Below are positions 11,349-22,592 of a stretch of 64,000 nt of DNA, piece after piece. Source of the DNA: Anopheles merus (taxonomy: Eukaryota > Arthropoda > Insecta > Diptera > Culicidae); the NCBI RefSeq assembly GCF_017562075.2, contig NC_054084.1, positions 5,931,501-5,995,500 on the forward strand, read 5' to 3'. A program made the translations under genes and the position numbers. The notes under the pieces are model-generated. The model worked only from the letters and a program-made list of their open reading frames with translations, was not told where the DNA came from and ran no database searches. The first letter of the stretch is position 1. Each line of letters starts with the position of its first letter.

Positions 11349-14300
11349 TCAGTCCAATCCGAACTCGTTCCGTATCCATGGATACTGTGCCGGACATTCG
11401 TTGCAGGTGGAGAGGTAGCGGTCCTGCTGCAGGACGCGACTGTGCAGCTTGCAGGTGCGGGGCAGATTGCACGCCTGCTCCTGCGGGTCGAGCTGCTTCG
11501 GGCGGCACTGCCACGGCTCGAAGTGGCCGAGCTGGTTCGAGGTGGTCGGATTGCGCATCCACTCGATCGCCTGATGGTTGGTGACGAAGTACACATCCGG
11601 ATACTTTGCCATATCGTCCAGGAATCTCTGCAAGACGGGACAGAAGCGGTTACTTTTCGGAGCACTTTTCGCCGCGGAAGCACATCCAACAATACTCACC
11701 AGGAAAGCGTCGAGATACTCCTGCTTGCGGAACCACGTGGAGTGAAAGTACAGGCCGAGCGGTGCCCGGTTCGAGTGATAGTGGCGCTTAAAGTTGTGCA
11801 CAAACATCCGGTACACGTCCTCGCCGTTCATGTGCGGCGGGCAGGTGTCCACCATGCCGCACGTGTACTCGCCCGCCTCGAGCTGGTTCATCACCAGCTC
11901 CCAGATGCCCGGGTAGCTGCGGGAGGGACAGTACTGATTGTTGCCGTTGCACGCGTGCGGCATCTTGTAGTCGAGCGTGTACGGCCACAGCGGCGGATTC
12001 GAGAACGGGGCCACCATCGACGAGTCGTACACGAAGCCAAACTCCTTCATCATCAGAAACTGCCTGTTCCAGCCGACGCGCAAGAACGGCACCCGCATCC
12101 CGCGCAGCTCCTCCATGCGCACGTTCGAGAAGCGATTGATAATGTTCGCCTGGCCCACCATCTCGTCGAACCAGTCCTCGATGGTGGCGTTGCGCGACCA
12201 CCACTCTTCCGGCCCCCGGTGCGTGATCGAGTGGACCGCAATCTCGTGCCCGTCGTTCCACGCCCGCTGCACCTGGGCGTAGTTGGTGTACTGGTGGGAG
12301 ATGAAGAACGTCGCCCGAATCGGACACCCGTTCGGGTTTTTGCGGCCCGGCGTGAAGATCTTCTCCGTGTACAGCTCCCAGTTCTCGAAGTTGATCGCAT
12401 CGTCGAAGGTGAGCAGAATCATCTGCGGCGTGTGGTAGCGCTCCAGCCGGCCCGGGATGACCGTACCGTCCTTGGAGCAGAAACAGTCCGGCAGCTCGCA
12501 CACGGACAGATCGCACGGGTCGGCCGCGTTCGGATCGTTCTCCACGTCGCACCAGCCCTCGTCCGAACCGTCCTCACAGTCGACCGAACCGTCGCAGAAG
12601 TACTCGTTCGGTAGGCACGTCCCGTCGCCGCAGCCCAGCTGTGACCGTTCCTCGCATTTGGCATTTTCCAGCAGCGGTTTTGGAACGCGCTTTTCTGCCA
12701 GGGGAGGCGAAACAAGAACAAGGGTGGTTATTTATAACGGTCATTTTAAAATTGTAAGTCGAAGCCTAGGACGTCCAAGCGGCAAATCGAAGTAGGCTTC
12801 CTCTCGCAAAAAGCGTCCCTTTTCGATGTGTACAGAAGTTCCGTAACCTGTTTTTATATTCTAAACCTAAATCTGCTTTCATTTTAGTGTTTTTTTTTAA
12901 TTTCCACCTACCTGCCGTAACGTCGCAGTTGTCTACATTCTGTTTAAAGTCGCAGATTTGCCGCGACACATCGAACAGCAGCCCGACGGAGCACTTAAAC
13001 TCGAACACTTCCCCGTCCAGGCAGAGATAGTACTTGGCACACTCGGCGTTGGTCCACATCTTGTGCTCGGGTCGGTCCGGATTTCTGTTGATCGGATGAA
13101 AAAGGAAGTAATTTCTCATTCAAGCTTATTTGACTGAAAAGAATGCTTTCGAGAAGCTATCTACTACACGCGGGCATGGTTTCGAACCAGCTAGGAAAGG
13201 AAAATTGGGCCGTAAAAAGCACCAGCAGCAAATCCAACCCTTTATGCAAAAGCGAGACAAAGGAGCCGTTGCGTGCGTGCGTGCCACACCGCCGATACTG
13301 ACCTGTAAAACCGTCCATCCTCGAGGCAGAGAACCGTGTTTTTGAGACTCCGCTTCACCAGGTTGCCACCGTACGCTGGAAGAAAGAATGGGAAGGAGAG
13401 GGAGGGGGGGATAATTGACCCCCCAAAAACGTTGGTGAGTAATAAAAAGCAAACACAAAGGTACTTAGAGTAACTAAACTAGCTTGCATACCATAGCAGA
13501 AGAATACAATCATCTTTCACAGAAACCGAACCTCCACCCTTACGTCGTTAATAGTCTATCAGTTCCCCACACAGACTTCGAGGGGAGTTTTCCGATAAAC
13601 AAAAGACACTAACTGTGGAACCATTCGATATGGAAAAGTGTTTTCTTCGTAAGCATGTGATTCTTTCCCCCCGTGGAGCCTCTTGCTTGTAAGAGGAGCA
13701 CGTGGAGATGAACAAAACAACAGCGCCAACAGCAGCAGTTTCCTATTGCGCGTCCGCAAAATGAGGCTATCCGCAGCGATTGCAATAAAGATTTTCCCTC
13801 CCAGTGGGTGGAGGTGGTGCTGCAATTCGCATTACCTCGGCGGGTGGAATAGTAATGAAGGAAGTGGTGAAAAGAGTTTAATGAGCATTTTTATGTGATT
13901 GCGTTTGCGTTTAAAATGGGTTGCGCACAGAGATTTGAAGCGTGCGCAAGCTGCACAAAGACCACCGTAGAAATTGGTGGTTTTATTTAATACAGCAAAA
14001 ATACAGCTTTGTGATGTCATCGTTGGAAAGGTGTGACACTTTTCAAAATGTCGATTTTATGTCCCCTTATTTTTTGGGCTGTTTGAAATGTGTACGCAAA
14101 CTCTTGTGTAAAGCACATATTGTCCCGTCGTCTGTTGTCACTTTCATTTTTAAGCCCTTCCTGTCCCACCATTGCAATGCTAATTAGACTGTACGCGCTC
14201 TGTTATTCCTGCAATGGTTTCAACTACAGAGCGCTTTTTCTTATTGGTGCTAATTCAATCATATTTCAACATCCATCACAGTAGGCGTGTGCGTGCCGGT

Positions 14301-17300
14301 GCACAGTTTGAGCGGCAGATTTGGTTGGTGGATGTTGCGTGAACCTTCCCAACCGTGAACCGCGTACGTACGTGCGTGTGTGTGTGGCCGTTACAGAATC
14401 GAGAATGGGAAGCTGTTGCTGTTTTGTGTCATATCCGGTGCAACACATGTACGTGTAAAGTGGTTTTTTTGTGCCACTTTTTGTTCATTACGAAACATGG
14501 TCATCATGCACTACAACAAAAAAAAACCTAACAATTTGAAGTGAGATACCGAGACATACCGAGAAAAACAAAAAAAGATGATTTCGAGTACTTCACCGTC
14601 ATGTGCACACTTAGCCGTACGATATCGATGTGTTAGGTTAAAGATCGCGTCATTAGTGATTAGTGCTAAACCCATTCTCCTATTTACGCTTCCAGCTCCC
14701 CGGCAAACGACTCCACAGTGTGCTGTGATTAGATAACCTCCAACCGCACCAAGTGTGTCTAACCATCATCGGTGCCATTTGAGGTGGTGCTTCAAGAGAG
14801 GCCCAAACATGTAATTATGACAACTTGTTGACCGGCCAAAGGTGTATAGGATGCCGATGCCATCTCTGCCAGCACCGACCCTTAACTACAGCACACGAAA
14901 TTGTCCCTTTCTGGAAGTGATTTGAGCACAAACAATATGGCAGTATTTAGGATCTATTTTCACATTACACGTGACACACCGATGTTGAGGAACACCAGTC
15001 CGGCCGTTTAGTTATGACACGCTGCAACTGCGTTGTTGTTATTCAAATGTAACAGGTAGGACGTACTTCACCCTACCTTGGAGTGATCTTGCACAAAAGC
15101 CTTTCTTCCCGAGTGGACGTCTACCAGTGGTTAACATAGTGCCGTGGGAAAACATTGCCGACGCCTCTTCAGAAGCTGTTGTGTCCCAAGCCTGTCCCAA
15201 GGCAGCAGTGGTGGGGTTTATCGTAAAGGAAAATCTTCAACATTGACCATTGACGCGGTTGCTGCACTATCGGACACGGTTGATCTTGTCCCGCCTGAAC
15301 TGCATCTGTACCACCACCAACACGGGTCGATGGAGTGAATGTGCAGTTTTGCTGTGTGATTAAAACCGGAAATGGAGATAGCGTCACACACCCTGCGGGA
15401 CGGTTGTTAAACGATGGAGAGAAGGCTTGGCGGTGGAAAATTCGAGCAACTTGCTTTGGTTGACGATGATAAAGTAGCAGCAGCAGCCGCTGGCAAACCC
15501 ACAAGCAAGACGACGACACGGGCCGCTCTGGCAGGTTGAAAGATCGTGGCCGTTAAGTGACACGGCTTGCAGTCCTCCCCTCCCCCCCGGATCTGGTTCG
15601 CTTAAAAAGCAGCGGGGACGGCAGGTCGGGGAGGTTCAGGTGAAATGAATTTGTAATTCAATTTTCCATGTCACCATGGTCTTCTGGTTTCCCCGGGCTT
15701 CGAGACGGAAAGGGGCCGATTCGAACGCATCGGTTGGATGGAACCGTTGGAAACCGTCATAAATACCGTTGATCGGGTAGGAAAAAGTGTACACGATGGT
15801 GCGATGGTTCCAGTCTGATTTACATTCATATTCCTCCCCCCCCCCCCCCTTCGTTATCCCATACACCACTCTTCCTCCTTTCAACGTTGGTTCGTTCGTG
15901 CCATTTCAGTGCCTTTCTATCGTTCTCCCTCCCTTCTCTCCACACGCGGCCAGATTTTCCACGGCGAGCGAGTGTCATTTTCCAGTCTTGTTGTGTTGAG
16001 TCGAGTGCGGTGTGTTTTTCTTCCCTCTCTTTAGCTTTTCTCTTTGTTTTTCATTGATCCCGGGCGCGCTCTCTTCTCTCGACCGTAGCAGCGGGCGCGC
16101 GCACCGTCGATCGTTTACTTTAACGATTCATTAATTAATTATGGTCACGAGCCGCGGTGGCCGGTTCTGGTTGGCGGTGTTTTTGCTGCTGCCACTGCTT
16201 CTGTAAGCAATTTTCCGAGTTTGTTTTTCTCGTTTACTTTAACACTTTAGCGGTATACACTGAGTCGAGCAGGTTGTTTTGCCGTTTTTGTGTACAGCAA
16301 ATGCATTTTTCTTTCTTGCTTGGTGTAATAAGACACGCGGTGATGCAGCCCCCCCAAAAAGGGAAGCTTGTTTTGCAAATAGACTTCTTGTGGATGAGTA
16401 GAACTATCTAGTTGGTTTTTTTAGAGATCATATGTAATGGATCTCGTTGGCTTTCGCAACTGAGACTTCGCTCTGATGAGGGACGGTCTACGAACAGGCG
16501 ATTTGTTAGTGGTGCAGTCAGGAAGAGTTTTTGATACTTTGAAGCAAAACATTGAACATATTGGAAGCCAATTGATCGCTCTTAACGCGTCAAACCAGTT
16601 TCATAAATAAATATTTTATAGAAGGAGTTACTAAAATGAGGTTCTACTAATGTGATTATGTATCTTTACAGGGTTTACCAGGAGTTCTCATAGCTATGCG
16701 ATACTTTAATGATTCTTTCTTGCGTGAACTGAACCTAATGTAATGGGAATTGGACTCTATAGCAACCTTGTTGGGCACGTCTAATAGGAATTTCCAAGAA
16801 GCTCGTCCAATAAGAGTGACATAGAGTCCAATTTCCATCATATCAAGTTCACTTCCCATAAGAAAGAGTCAAGTAAGTGTCCCACAATTGTGAGGACCCC
16901 ATAGAAAACCCGGTAAATTATAAAAATGATCAAAATTTGAAAACAGCTGTCCTGTTAGACACTTAGCTCGAGTGTAGCTTAACTGTTTGTTTATAGTTTC
17001 AAACCAAATGTGCACTGCTTGTGCTGCAAGATTGCACATAAACACAGCTCACACTCCCCGCCGAGCAGCATCGTCTTCCTGTTGTTTACGAGATTAGGGC
17101 TAACAACATCCCGAACACGAAAATACATAAACAACTCTACCCTGCCGACCCGGCGCGACTGTGTGTGCCTTGGCCTTTCCATTTCCCTTTTTTTTTCGCC
17201 AACACTTTTCCCGCCGTGCGGTGCGTTTAAATTCGATTCAATCGCAGCACCGGCAGGAAGACGCATTTTCTCACCCCACGTTTCCGGCTGCCGTTGCCGA

Positions 17301-18013
17301 CTTCTGCCACTGCACCAAGAGGGAGGGAGGGTTTTAAGTTTCTCTTCCTGCAGCATGGAACAGGTGTATTTAGTTTTTTTCCATCTTCTTTTGCTCCGGT
17401 TCCCATCCCTCTGCCCTGCACAGAAATCGAAATCCCACGACACTTCTTTGCGCGAAATGATGTGGCTGCTAGTCGTTGCATGCATGCACTTTTTAGCCTT
17501 CCCGCTCCGGCCTCCCCTTTTCGTCAGGGTCCGGCTCTCCCGTCTTCTGTTGGCTAGCATTATGGGTGAGTTTTCTAAAATTCCATCCCACCGGAACAGC
17601 GCGACTTCTCCACTCCCCCCCCCCCCCTCTCCCGGGGTCCTAATTTACGATCCATTTACTGCACTCGCATGTATCTCGCGGGTATCGCATGCGTTTGTGG
17701 TAGAAGTAGAGAAAACCCTCCCTACCACCTCGCGTACAAATTGTGCAGAAAAGTGACCTACATTAACCTTCGATTCGCTGTGTGTGCTTCAATGTGTCTA
17801 TTCACTGCAGCAGGATGCAGTTTTTCACCGAAAACGAATCGGCCCGCTGTTGCTACCTGTTTGACTTGAGGAAGGCGGCGTACGATCGCACTGCTAGAGC
17901 TCGATCTATGCAACGATAATCCCATCCCGGACCCAGCGCCGCCCCATCAACCTACCATTTCCAGTGAAAGTGACCGCGAGCGTCAGCAGCGTGTAGCATA
18001 AAAATAGACCCAT
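11349..18013 (-). CDS. Secreted chitin deacetylase (CBM14 - LDLa - CE4)
   Basis: Removes acetyl groups from chitin in cuticle or tracheal matrix (extracellular, metal-dependent). Coding exons on the minus strand are 18013-17956, 13375-13303, 13084-12912, 12694-11700 and 11627-11349; phases all agree, giving 525 aa, the usual length for the family. Residues 1-20 are a signal peptide (MGLFLCYTLL...). A CBM14/peritrophin-A domain with its cysteines lies at about 36-94. The LDL-receptor class A repeat is at about 115-150, ending CEDGSDEGWC. The CE4 polysaccharide deacetylase domain starts at about 190: catalytic/metal Asp in TFDDA (197-201), metal histidines in HSITH (256-260), motif 3 RVPF (302-305), and the C-terminal LGLYFHSTW motif. 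All catalytic residues are present, so activity is expected. The insert-containing CBM14 and the GRKNPNGC segment fit the CBM14-LDLa-CDA group; it is closer to the CDA3/ChLD3-like branch than to serpentine/vermiform, but that assignment is from memory of family features. The first intron is 4.6 kb. Confidence 0.93.
11628..11699 (-). other. 72-bp stop-free, frame-preserving last intron of the chitin deacetylase
   Basis: GTGAGT donor (11699) and TTGCAG acceptor (11628) flank 72 nt, exactly 24 codons without a stop. Homology across the junction (DAFL joined to RFLDDM) supports removal, but retention would simply insert 24 residues into the CE4 domain after the LGLYFHSTW motif. Confidence 0.85.
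13376..17955 (-). other. Large first intron of the chitin deacetylase
   Basis: No additional exon is supported. It holds a fold-back MITE (about 16671-16917), C-rich homopolymer runs near 15834-15849 and 17616-17628, and CA/GT tracts. A long plus-strand open frame around 17010-17756 has no good ATG and low-complexity composition, and is rejected as a gene. The first 4-5 kb of intron in such genes commonly holds enhancers; none is identified. Confidence 0.6.
16671..16917. mobile_element. Fold-back MITE-like element
   Basis: Two imperfect inverted arms of about 90 bp face each other around a ~60-bp centre. The inner arms are nearly perfect: GGGAATTGGACTCTAT (16745-16760) against ATAGAGTCCAATTTCC (16821-16836). 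The arms continue outward with tctttctt-type matches and end in gggtttacc...cggtaaa. No coding capacity. The architecture is that of a non-autonomous DNA transposon; family and target-site duplication are not determined. Confidence 0.6.
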
Positions 18014-19878
18014 TCCGGTTGATTTTTGTTGTTGTTGCTGTTGTGTGTGTGCGTCGTTACGCTCCTTCTCTTCTTCTCTGGTCTTCCGATGTCACCGCTC
18101 CGATGGTCGTCTTCCTTAGAGCAGCATCCAAAAGCAAACGCGCGCGCAATCGCTTGAAGAAGTGTGCACCCCCAGAGAGGGCCAAGATCGATGGTTGTTG
18201 TTTGGGTGCGATAAAACTGGTACAATAAATTATGTATCACTTCACCACCTTGCCATGCTCACCGGCCATGAGCGGCCGTCCCGCGGACACGTGTTTTGCG
18301 GGCGTCTTTTCTTGCACTTCTTGCACACACCCGGTGGCCGAACAACCGTTCTGGAAGCTTTCACAGTTTCACTTTCCACTTTACAAACGGCACGATCCTG
18401 CAGATCTCCTCCACCGACTGGCTGAAACTAACGCAACGATTGGAACCGCCTTTGGGCAAAAAAAACGCGTATCACTCGCGCCGAATCGCACGGGCGGGTT
18501 ATGTTTCGCAGCCGATGCTACTGGCGGGTCCGATTTTGTGCGACTTTTCCACTTTTACTTTCACCATGCACGCGCCACCGCGCGATTCACACACACACAC
18601 GTTTCGAGGTGGGCGGTTGTGTGTTTCTGTGTGTCTGCCGTGCAGTTCCGTTGGGATGAGGAGGAGACGGTTACGTTCCTGTTGCTTCTCTCTACTCTAA
18701 TCCTGCTCCTTTCACTTGGAGCGCAAAAAAAGCGCAAGCACCGTAACAAGAACTGGTTTCTTCCCTTGCACCGTTCAACGCTAGGACCTTCGCAAGGCGC
18801 TTTCTTTTCCGGGAACTATAAGAACGATGTCAACTAGGAAGCACTACTACTTGTTCACACAAAAAAACCACTTGAAGAACACAAAACGCGCACCAAAGCA
18901 CACGCGCACGCACGCAGGGAGCAGCACCGATGTTGAAGCACGTGCGCACGCTCCGATCTCTCGCCGGTAAATGGGGGAGCATTTCAATTAAACCGTTAGT
19001 TTTATAACATCATCTACCATCTACCGCACGGGCACGGGCGGTATGCTCTGCTCTGCGACGGCACATGGCGCAAGCCCGCTCTGAGCGTGAAGCGTTGGCG
19101 CAAAGAAAGTCGTCGAGGCGCGCGCGGGATATGCAGCAAACGGCAAGCAGCGACGATGCTGCGAGAGCGAAGAGATGAAACTTTCCTTTCCGCTGGTGCT
19201 CACATTCGTTCCGGTGTCAGTTCCGTGTGGGGTGGTTGTTTTTTTTTGTAGTGGGACGATGTCTTTGTTATGTTTCGAAACATTTCGGCCTCTTTTTAGT
19301 AGTGTTTACTTATTTGAGAATATTACTTACGATACTTTGAATTAGATTCTTCAATCTATGTATGGCCCATACGTGTCTTATTTCTCTCAAAAGCTTCAGC
19401 TCTTTATCTGCATTGGAGAGAAACGCACAACACACGAAGATTTTGCACGTTGCCGTAGGTCAGGGAACGGAAACAGCGTCGGTTGCGTCGTGACGCGCCA
19501 CCAAAGTGGTTTAATTGCCAGCGATGCGTTTTCTCGCATGTTTCCAATCTGGTTCAGTGCTCATTTCACTTTTCATTTCATTTCAGTTCACAAAAAACGA
19601 AATAATGCAAATGATGATTGGTAATTTCTATTACAATTCTAATGACTCTAATGGTCTCCGTAGATGAGTCTGATGCGCAATTCTCCAAAAGTTCCCGAAT
19701 AGGTTCAACATATTTTTAGATTATAGGAAACGTATCGCTTTAATATCTGGTTGTTGTCCTAGTCCAAGGGTTCGAGTTAACCATGTTTATAAAAAACTGT
19801 CGGAATGTATTCTATCTTTTTTACTCTGTCCCTATGGCATACATGTAATACATACGGCATACTAAAAACTAGCGATCT
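18014..19878. other. Upstream region of the chitin deacetylase, no gene seen
   Basis: Probable 5' UTR and promoter region for the minus-strand chitin deacetylase, with CpG/GCGC-rich stretches near 18130-18160 and 18880-19150. Plus-strand open frames here (for example about 18232-18837) show no recognisable protein and are not called. No TATA box is confidently placed. Confidence 0.45.
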
Positions 19879-19945
19879 ACGGGGCTCCTAAATCGGTGGG
19901 GCCCCAGGCGACCGCCTAGTCCGCTTACCATTAGATCCGCCACTG
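19879..19945. mobile_element. Terminus of a hAT-like DNA transposon (remnant)
   Basis: On the minus strand the sequence starts CAGTGGCGGATCTAATGG and continues into a GC-rich block with cctggggcccc. A CAGNGGCG-type terminus next to this block is typical of hAT-class terminal inverted repeats. The matching other end and an 8-bp target duplication were not found, so this is probably a truncated copy; the inner boundary is arbitrary. Confidence 0.4.
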
Positions 19946-20239
19946 AGTATTACAAATTTGTACAAATTTGTACATTACCGTATCCGTAGCCGGTTTGCCT
20001 TCGGGAGGATCTGGTTTCACGTCTTCTGGAACATTCTGGTCTTGTTTAACATCGCTGCAATGTAGCGTAATATCTGATTCCAACATTTCTATCTTTTTGC
20101 AAACGTACCAAAGCTTTTTCCAAACGTTTTCCGTATAAAAATTTAGCATCAGTAGCAGTAGCGGGGAAGAGGCTCGCGAGGCTCGCTTGCAATGAAGAGC
20201 CGTTGGTGAAGACGAAATTGTAAACAAACCAACTGACAT
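19931..20239 (-). CDS. Hypothetical small ORF or first exon, unknown product
   Basis: Open frame of 102 codons from an ATG with A at -3 (20239). The product is not recognised. The middle (about residues 35-55) is Trp/Lys-rich (ENVWKKLWYVCKKIEMLE) and is followed by an acidic, Pro-rich segment (PEDVKPDPPEGKP), a composition more protein-like than the many chance frames around it. The last codons run into the apparent hAT terminus. The true exon may therefore end earlier, at a possible donor (ACG then GTAATG, about 19979), and a downstream exon may lie beyond the insertion. It is head-to-head with CHID1, about 520 bp apart, consistent with a shared promoter. It could also be a chance ORF. Confidence 0.3.
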   Translation of the reverse strand: MSVGLFTISSSPTALHCKRASRASSPLLLLMLNFYTENVWKKLWYVCKKIEMLESDITLHCSDVKQDQNVPEDVKPDPPEGKPATDTVMYKFVQICNTQWRI

Positions 20240-20764
20240 ATTGTCGCTCAAATTGCGCGATAATGAAATGGTGAGAAGTTTTCACTAATTTAACAGCAGA
20301 GTTTCTTTTTACACTTCTGGTTATTTTTAAAATATTTTTTAGATATTTTTGAACATTTTAATTATCCAAAGGCTGTTATAAAAAGAAAATTGTCAGACAC
20401 ATTTTACCATGGAGGGCTTCCACCGTGCCGGAATCAGCTGTCACGATGACAGTTTATTTACAAACAAACAGTTGCTCGAGCGGCTTGGAGCGTGCAAGCC
20501 ATAAAAAATAATCCTTAAAAATTCGTCCTAAATTCTGTTAGTAAGTGCAGATGCATAATTTACCCGCACCAGTAATGTATTCTTGAATCGCACCTGTAAT
20601 CAGCATTGTTTGTGGGAAGCCGAAGCACACAGAACTGTGACCCACACACATGCCGGTGTGTGTGAATGCTTGCCGGGAAAAAAATAAGATAAGAAAACGT
20701 CCGTCCAAAACTCCACCACTCGTCACGGTGCTGCGTGCTCGTGTGCAATCGTTGTGCATTAAAT
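20240..20764. promoter_or_regulatory. Upstream region of CHID1 (possibly shared)
   Basis: TATA-less 525-bp interval between the start of CHID1 and the start of the minus-strand ORF at 20239. It contains CAGCTG (about 20435) and a short inverted repeat, TGTCACGATGACAG. Confidence 0.35.
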
Positions 20765-22177
20765 ATGCTGCTACATAAAACAGTGCTATGCGTGGCGCTT
20801 GTCGCACTGTTTTGCCATGTTGCCTTCGCTACCCTTTCGCCGTCCGATAAGAACAAAAACAAGAAAGTGAAGGAGCTTAAAGTAAAAACTGGCCCCCAGC
20901 CAACAAACGTGTACGACCGGGGGCTGGTGCAGGGAGAACCGTCCGCGAAGGACATCATAGTGGAGAATGCGGCCTACTTCCAGGACACGTCACTGAAGCT
21001 GTTCGAGGGCAAAGTGCTCGGGTTTGTAACGCCGGTAGGTGTGGTTCTGGGGAAGTGCCGTCTGCGGGGCGGATGTTTCTTATCTAGAATGTAGTTCGTT
21101 CACGTTCAACTCTTTTTCCGCTTGCAGTGGAACAACCATGGATACGATGTGGCCAAATTGTGGGGCCCTAAGTTTGACTACGTGTCACCGGTTTGGCTGC
21201 AAATCCTGCGGAAAGGTCCGAAAAAGTACGAGGTAGCCGGTGTACACGATATCGACGATGGGTGGGTGAAGGACGTGAAGAAAGCGGGCTCAACGATCAA
21301 CAATCGAGGTAGGATGGCACTAGCAAACATGCCGAAAACGGATTCTATATATCATCTTTATACCAATTTTTAGTTATTCCTCGCGTTCTGTTCGATAAGT
21401 TCACCGATCGGGACTTTTCGCAGCTCCTAACCTACCCGGAGGAACGTACCATTGTCGCGAAACTGCTGCTGGCAACTGCCCGGAAGCATCGGTTCGATGG
21501 TTTGGTGCTCGAAGTCTGGTCACAGCTGGCGGCGCGTGTCGAGGATAGCTATCTAATTGGGCTGGTGGAGGAAATATGCAACACACTGAGCGCTGCATCG
21601 TACGATTGCATCCTGGTCATTCCGCCGGCACGAAAGGAAACGTACGACCTGTTCTCCCGCAAGCACTTTGAAGCGCTCGAACCATCGGTCACGGCGTTCT
21701 CCCTAATGACGTACGACTTTTCGAGCGTCCAGCGACCGGGAGCGAATGCTCCACTGTACTGGGTGCGGAATGCCGTCCAGCACATCTGCCCCGACGGCGC
21801 GGACCGGATGAGGGAGAAGCGGGCCAAGATTCTGGTCGGACTGAACATGTACGGAAGTGATTTCACACCGAACGGTGGGCAACCGATAGTGGCTCACGAA
21901 TATTTGGCCCTGCTCAAGCACCTGAAGGGTCACCTGACGTACGATGAGCATGATGTGGAGAATTTCTTCGAAGTGAAGTAAGTTTTTCGGGAGTATGTCC
22001 GTTTTCTCCTATTTACTACTTTCCCTCTTTGTCAGAACCTCCAACGGACGCCATATGGTATTCTATCCGACTCTGTTCTCCATAGACGAAAGGCTAAAGC
22101 TGGCCCGCGAGCTTGGCACCGGCATCTCGATCTGGGAGCTCGGGCAAGGGTTGGACTATTTTTATGACCTTTTCTAA
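20765..22177 (+). CDS. CHID1: Chitinase domain-containing protein 1 (GH18-like, SI-CLP)
   Basis: Lysosomal/secreted GH18-fold protein of the stabilin-1-interacting chitinase-like family; it binds glycans, and chitinolytic activity is doubtful. Exons 20765-21034, 21128-21308, 21374-21977 and 22036-22177 join in phase to 398 aa, close to the human length (393). Residues 1-22 form a signal peptide; I chose ATG 20765 rather than the upstream in-frame ATG at 20735 because the signal peptide then starts at the N-terminus. The GH18 beta-4 signature is FDGLVLEVW (191-199). The usual DxxDxDxE is degenerate, with only the first Asp and final Glu (Glu197) kept, as is normal for CHID1. The C-terminal ELGQGLDYFYDLF is nearly identical to the vertebrate end and makes the assignment firm. 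It is convergent with the SDR gene (415 bp between stop codons). Confidence 0.95.
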
Positions 22178-22592
22178 AAACGATCTATCGTCTACTGAAC
22201 GAATAATGTGCCCGTTCTCCATTTCGGATATTAGAGCACACCTTTAAAGCAACATGCACAAGCGCATCCGAATAAGGCTTTTATCTAAAAACAAAAACAC
22301 TATCAACGATAGCGTCCTAAAGCAATAATTCAGATCGTTTCTGTTTCTCTCTGACTTCTTTCTGTTATCTTTTTCGATGATACATTATTCGAGCATATCT
22401 TAAACGAAATAAGAAGAATAATGTCGGAACATGCCGCTGTTCGGTTGGTGCTTATGTGATACGATAATTAAAAAGTAGATGACAATTAGCAATTAGAGCA
22501 ATATGTTAAAACTGATCATAAACGCATCGCCGGAGCGTGTGAGAGTGTGGGGAGATACGAAAGGGGGCCCCGCCCACGGGCGAATCCAGGCC
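22178..22592. other. Convergent 3' flanks of CHID1 and the SDR gene
   Basis: AT-rich 415-bp interval holding both 3' UTRs. No canonical AATAAA is placed with confidence for either gene, so variant signals are likely. The UTRs may overlap in antisense. Confidence 0.5.

Noticed and set aside
11442..12614. 390-codon plus-strand frame across the chitin deacetylase
   Set aside because: Antisense shadow of the GC-rich CE4 exon, which has clear homology on the minus strand.
17010..17756. 248-codon plus-strand open frame in the chitin deacetylase intron
   Set aside because: Begins with GTG rather than ATG, has Ser/Pro/Leu low-complexity composition, has a long overlapping frame on the other strand, and shows no recognisable domain.
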